Of a stretch of DNA of 64,000 bases, positions 62,950 through 64,000 are shown piece by piece. Location of the stretch: the NCBI RefSeq assembly GCF_025989185.1, contig NZ_JAPDNT010000002.1, positions 186,001 to 250,000 on the forward strand, read 5' to 3'. The notes beneath the pieces were generated by a model, which saw only the letters and a list, made by a program, of their open reading frames with translations, had not been told where the DNA came from and made no database searches. The number at the start of each line of letters is the position of its first letter. The stretch's first letter is position 1. This stretch comes from Limobrevibacterium gyesilva (GTDB taxonomy: Bacteria; Pseudomonadota; Alphaproteobacteria; Acetobacterales; Acetobacteraceae). A program made the translations under genes and the position numbers.

Positions 62950-64000
62950 CAGCCCAGCACCGCCGCCACGGTCGCGATGGTGAGTGCGACCGCGCCGGCG
63001 CAGGCTACCGCTTCCTGCCCGATCCGCCGCGCTGCGTCGGCCCGCGCCGGTCCCCCCGCCGCGATCTGCGCCAGCTGCGCGTCGATCCGCTGCACCGCCG
63101 CCAGGGCCTCCTGCAACGCGCGCTCATCGGCCGCACGTGCCGGCGGATCGTCGAGCACTTCCAGCATCGCCGTCAGATGGCCGGTTTGGGCAGCCTCGGC
63201 CAGCGCGCGCTCGCGCCGTTCGCGTCCGTCACGGTTGCGCCACACCGCCAGCGCCGGCGCCGCCAGCGCCGCCAGCCACGCCGCCAGCGCAGGCACGGCC
63301 TCGCCATTCAGCCGCAGTTGCAGCCTGGCCAGCACGCGCAACGCGACAACGGCCGCAATCTCCGGGCGCGGCGGCTCGGCCAGCGCCACCAGATCGCCTT
63401 CCGCCCGCAGCTCGCCCCGCGCGGCGACGAAGGCGGCGATCTCACGATCGACCGGCAGCTGTCCGTGCAACTCCTGCCGTGCCGCCGCCGCCTCCAGTGC
63501 CGGCAGCAGCTCCGGCAGCCGGACCACCATCCGCCCGTCGAGCATCCGGCTGCGGCACGCCAGCAGCGGATTGAGCGTGTAGCGCAACCGCGTCATCCCG
63601 CCGCCCCAGCCACGCAGCCGCTGCAGCATGCGGTGCTGATGCGCGTCCGCCCGCAGGATCAGCGGATCGCACCGATCCGGCCGTGCCGCAGCCCAGGCCG
63701 CCACGGCCTCGGCTGCGACCACCTGCTGCAAAGCATCGGCGACCTCGGTGCCGGCCTCGCCGCCGCCGGCAGTGCCAGCCGCCACGATGGCCGGACCGAG
63801 CCCGTCCGGCCACACGGCGATGCCGCGCCAGCACAGCGGTGCCAGCGGGTCCAGAGCGGCCACTGCGCGCGCGGTCAGCAATCCGTCCGCCCGCTGGTCC
63901 TCAGCGTCCGGATCGGTGGCACGCAGCCGCACTGCCTCTTCCAGCCGGGCCGCAAGCTGGCTGTCCCCCAGGCTGCGGCGGATCCAGCGATCGACGCTGC
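62949..64000 (-). CDS. Uncharacterised protein with C-terminal membrane anchor, cut by window edge
   Basis: The frame is open to the right edge, so the true start lies beyond 64000; the in-frame GTG at 63932 is not convincing. At least 350 residues are visible. They are soluble and Ala/Arg-rich, with MTRLRYTLNPLLACRSRML and VRLPELLPALEAAAARQEL as the most distinctive segments, ending in a single hydrophobic stretch (about the last 20 residues) that would anchor the C-terminus. I do not recognise a family. It is coupled to the small membrane protein gene downstream. Confidence 0.6.
   Translation of the reverse strand, partial: SVDRWIRRSLGDSQLAARLEEAVRLRATDPDAEDQRADGLLTARAVAALDPLAPLCWRGIAVWPDGLGPAIVAAGTAGGGEAGTEVADALQQVVAAEAVAAWAAARPDRCDPLILRADAHQHRMLQRLRGWGGGMTRLRYTLNPLLACRSRMLDGRMVVRLPELLPALEAAAARQELHGQLPVDREIAAFVAARGELRAEGDLVALAEPPRPEIAAVVALRVLARLQLRLNGEAVPALAAWLAALAAPALAVWRNRDGRERRERALAEAAQTGHLTAMLEVLDDPPARAADERALQEALAAVQRIDAQLAQIAAGGPARADAARRIGQEAVACAGAVALTIATVAAVLG

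Overview
This 64 kb window is GC-rich DNA, gene-dense and full of ATGA/GTGA stop-start overlaps. A single-Cys DksA, an alphaproteobacterial RpoH, Hint_2-domain and Gfa proteins and a Sox/flavocytochrome cluster point to an alphaproteobacterium, most likely Rhodospirillales/Acetobacteraceae (inference; no rRNA is present). I see no insertion sequence, phage, integrase or CRISPR array.

Region 1 (1-2622, minus) is a two-partner secretion pair: a TpsB outer-membrane pore and the N-terminus of a filamentous-haemagglutinin-like TpsA cut by the window edge. Region 2 (3119-35019) is a complete type VI secretion system (T6SS). A minus-strand arm carries tssA and tssB-tssC-tssC2-tagJ-tssE-tssF-tssG-methyltransferase-ompA-metallopeptidase. 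A plus-strand arm carries clpV, hcp, a candidate effector, vgrG, an accessory gene, PAAR, an FHA gene, tssJ, tssK, tssL, tssM, tagF and a PP2C phosphatase. All 13 core tss genes are present, with a complete threonine-phosphorylation switch (Ser/Thr kinase, FHA reader, PP2C eraser). The most interesting observation is that the kinase, TssL and an undescribed membrane-anchored HExxH protein all carry the same short acidic-Thr motif (D-D-[TS]-D-x-T-hydrophobic-[IV]). This suggests that one phospho-signal runs through the machine and that the metallopeptidase-like protein is a new branch of it.

Region 3 (35102-43107) has an acyltransferase, then a minus-strand operon running from a molybdenum hydroxylase (2Fe-2S and Mo subunits) through a c cytochrome and a flavocytochrome-c-type flavoprotein to soxX, soxY, soxZ and soxA. 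soxB and soxCD are not in the window, SoxY ends in AACLE instead of the usual GGCGG, and a palindromic repeat lies across the flavoprotein/soxX junction. A hotdog thioesterase is divergent from this operon.

Region 4 (43143-55440, minus) is a surface-polysaccharide locus. It has a Wzm/Wzt ABC exporter, a CDP-hexose branch (rfbF, rfbG, 3-C-methyltransferase, 3,5-epimerase, and a reductase/epimerase fused to a sugar methyltransferase), a CmcI-type enzyme and a giant three-domain glycosyltransferase. The enzyme set is what a CDP-activated, C- and O-methylated 6-deoxy-L-sugar such as CDP-vinelose would need.

Region 5 (55625-64000) is mostly housekeeping: LptE, DksA, a beta-helix/Hint protein, Gfa, tRNA-Glu(CTC), a small membrane protein, RluD, RpoH with a strong promoter and operator-like dyad, and two uncharacterised genes running off the right edge.
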